Source: Ignavibacteria bacterium
GTDB taxonomy: Bacteria; Bacteroidota; Ignavibacteria; Tepidaquicellales; Tepidaquicellaceae
Assembly (NCBI GenBank): GCA_016704345.1
Contig: JADJAH010000011.1
Coordinates: 124,001-188,000 of the forward strand
Direction of reading: 5' to 3'
Length of the DNA stretch: 64,000 nt
Every line of letters starts with the position of its first letter. Position 1 is the first letter of the stretch. The notes below the pieces were generated by a model. The model was not told the DNA's origin, ran no database searches, and was given only the letters and a program-made list of their open reading frames with translations. A program made the position numbers and the translations under genes. Positions 62,980 through 64,000 of this stretch are shown in pieces.

Positions 62980-63891
62980 ATGAAAGCAATCTTACTTCCT
63001 GTTGGAATAGATTCAAACTACGGAACATTGTCGCCGGTCCATTACGACAATTCATTCTCATACATTCCCATCTATTACAAAGAGATAGAAAAGGAACGTA
63101 AAGAGAAGCGAACATACAAGAGTCTTGACCTGAGTCATGCAGTTCCCGATAAACTCGTAAAGAAGAAAGTACATCTCGATCCTGAGTTCGAATCATTCAC
63201 TTACGGTGATCAGGGAAATCAGAAAAGTAAGGCACTGTTAAAGCTTAACAAGGGCGACCTGCTGGTATTTTATTTCGAAGGCAGAAGGCAGTCAGATCCT
63301 CATGAGACAGGATGTTTTATCTTTGCATACTTCGTAGTCAAATATGTTGTTGAGTGGAACAATCTGTCATCTGTGGACAGAAAAAAGTATGAAAAGGTTT
63401 TGAAGAACAATGCTCACTTTAGAAGTTCTAAATCAAAAGACAATCTCGTTATTGTAAAAGGTTACAGCAAGAGCAAGCTGTTTAAGAAGTGTATTCCAAT
63501 CACTGTACAAAAAGAGAACGCAAAAAATCCATATTGCACATCACCTGAAATGCAGAAGTTTCTTGGTATCAAAGATCACATCACGTCTTCTGTGCCGGTA
63601 GAGATTGAGGATCCGAACAAGATCAGAAATCTGAGAATGATGCTGGGAATTGATCCGGTGAATCCGAAAGAATTTGAAGAGAAGATTCCGCTTTGCTTAT
63701 TGTCGAGAATTATAGATCGTGAGAGACATCTTACCGCAGACGAAAAACTTTTCTTCATGAATTTCATGATCTCGAAGTCGCACGATTACAGATCTGACGC
63801 GGAGAACTTCGGCACCGACATGTATATTGCAGGATTCAGAAATGTAGATGTTCTTGACGAGTACTTTGTCGACTATTATTATAAGATATAG
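62980..63891 (+). CDS. Nmad3-like putative nucleotide-modification-associated protein
   Basis: 303 residues. MKAILLPVGIDSNYGTLSPV, HYDNSFSYIPIYYKEIEKER and KALLKLNKGDLLVFYFEGRR resemble the Nmad3 domain (nucleotide modification associated domain 3): an opening V-G-x-D-x-x-Y-G, a F-x-Y-I-P-I and a G-D-L-L-x-F-Y. The family has been linked by context to DNA or RNA base modification and to defence islands; activity is not established. The second half (KIPLCLLSRIIDRERHLTAD) is unfamiliar. It is preceded by an imperfect inverted repeat (TGTAATATC/GATATTACA, about 62879-62929). A single plus-strand gene. Confidence 0.65.
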   Translation: MKAILLPVGIDSNYGTLSPVHYDNSFSYIPIYYKEIEKERKEKRTYKSLDLSHAVPDKLVKKKVHLDPEFESFTYGDQGNQKSKALLKLNKGDLLVFYFEGRRQSDPHETGCFIFAYFVVKYVVEWNNLSSVDRKKYEKVLKNNAHFRSSKSKDNLVIVKGYSKSKLFKKCIPITVQKENAKNPYCTSPEMQKFLGIKDHITSSVPVEIEDPNKIRNLRMMLGIDPVNPKEFEEKIPLCLLSRIIDRERHLTADEKLFFMNFMISKSHDYRSDAENFGTDMYIAGFRNVDVLDEYFVDYYYKI

Positions 63892-63980
63892 ATTTCCGAA
63901 GTACTACTGATTGAATCCTCTCTAAGCTGTTGCTAAATTGATTGTTTGTTTCCGATAAGGTAATTTAAATCAATATAATT

Positions 63981-64000
63981 ATGGATAAGAAGAGTAAATA
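63981..64000 (+). CDS. Possible start of a gene cut by the window edge
   Basis: ATGGATAAGAAGAGTAAATA is an in-frame ATG with lysine-rich codons (MDKKSK) after an AT-rich spacer. Only six codons are visible, so this is a weak suggestion. Confidence 0.25.

Overview
The window looks like a chromosomal stretch of a low-GC Gram-negative bacterium of the Bacteroidota/Chlorobi (FCB) group, most likely Ignavibacteria-like. This rests on gene content only: an AttH/FtsX-type ABC operon, secreted proteins ending in a dockerin-like module, a photolyase cluster with DUF2256 and DUF2805, and cyclase-STAND-TPR giants. No rRNA or tRNA gene was seen, so the placement is inference.

Layout. 1-8300: small metabolic and stress genes (two GNAT acetyltransferases, isochorismatase-like hydrolase, secreted Ntn-hydrolase, DUF3024) and a frameshifted cyclase-STAND-TPR gene (copy 1). 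8590-13522: a frameshifted secreted repeat protein and a frameshifted member of an unrecognised ~500-residue family. 13642-21441: VOC protein, XRE/DUF2975 pair and a minus-strand photolyase-associated cluster (DoxX, SDR, DUF2071, DUF2805, photolyase-like flavoprotein, flavin reductase, FAD oxidoreductase, DUF2256). 21684-26993: LLM monooxygenase, VapBC-like pair, NAD(P)H-binding protein, a RAYT transposase among many REP-type palindromes, aldo/keto reductase and an SMR exporter. 27351-36631: three head-to-tail cyclase-STAND-TPR genes, the first intact and the next two broken. 36860-38977: an AbiE toxin-antitoxin module bracketed by a 52-bp repeat of the tex 3' end. 38929-48833: tex, DoxX-like protein, HicAB, GNAT, then an ABC transporter operon (ATPase, FtsX permease, AttH lipoprotein, membrane protein, SDR). 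49239-57456: RelE/ParE pair, secreted class-C serine hydrolase, S8 peptidase, second member of the ~500-residue family, and a multi-pass membrane protein. 57909-63891: polyprenyl synthetase, HPr, Mfd and an Nmad3-like protein.

Three themes cut across the genes. (1) Palindromic repeats: a two-hairpin REP family (GTTACGAATC/GATTCGTAAC joined to a TTCCCAATC/GATTGGGAA hairpin) sits in at least a dozen intergenic sites, probably mobilised by the RAYT at 24633-25166. A second GC-rich inverted-repeat family (CCCGCCTGC...GTGGGCAGGC) carries a different core in almost every copy and is nested inside REP loops. (2) Four toxin-antitoxin modules (VapBC-like, AbiE, HicAB, RelE/ParE). (3) Many one- or two-base indels break particular gene families (cyclase-STAND-TPR copies, the ~500-residue family, secreted repeat protein) while long housekeeping genes (tex, mfd, FtsX permease) are intact. 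Either these families are decaying or used as silent reservoirs, or repeats and homopolymers were misassembled; reads would decide.

The most interesting candidate system is the cyclase-STAND-TPR set: one complete 964-residue protein plus three broken paralogues with 6 to 9 nearly identical 40-residue TPR units, suggesting a signalling or defence sensor whose binding surface is being reshuffled.
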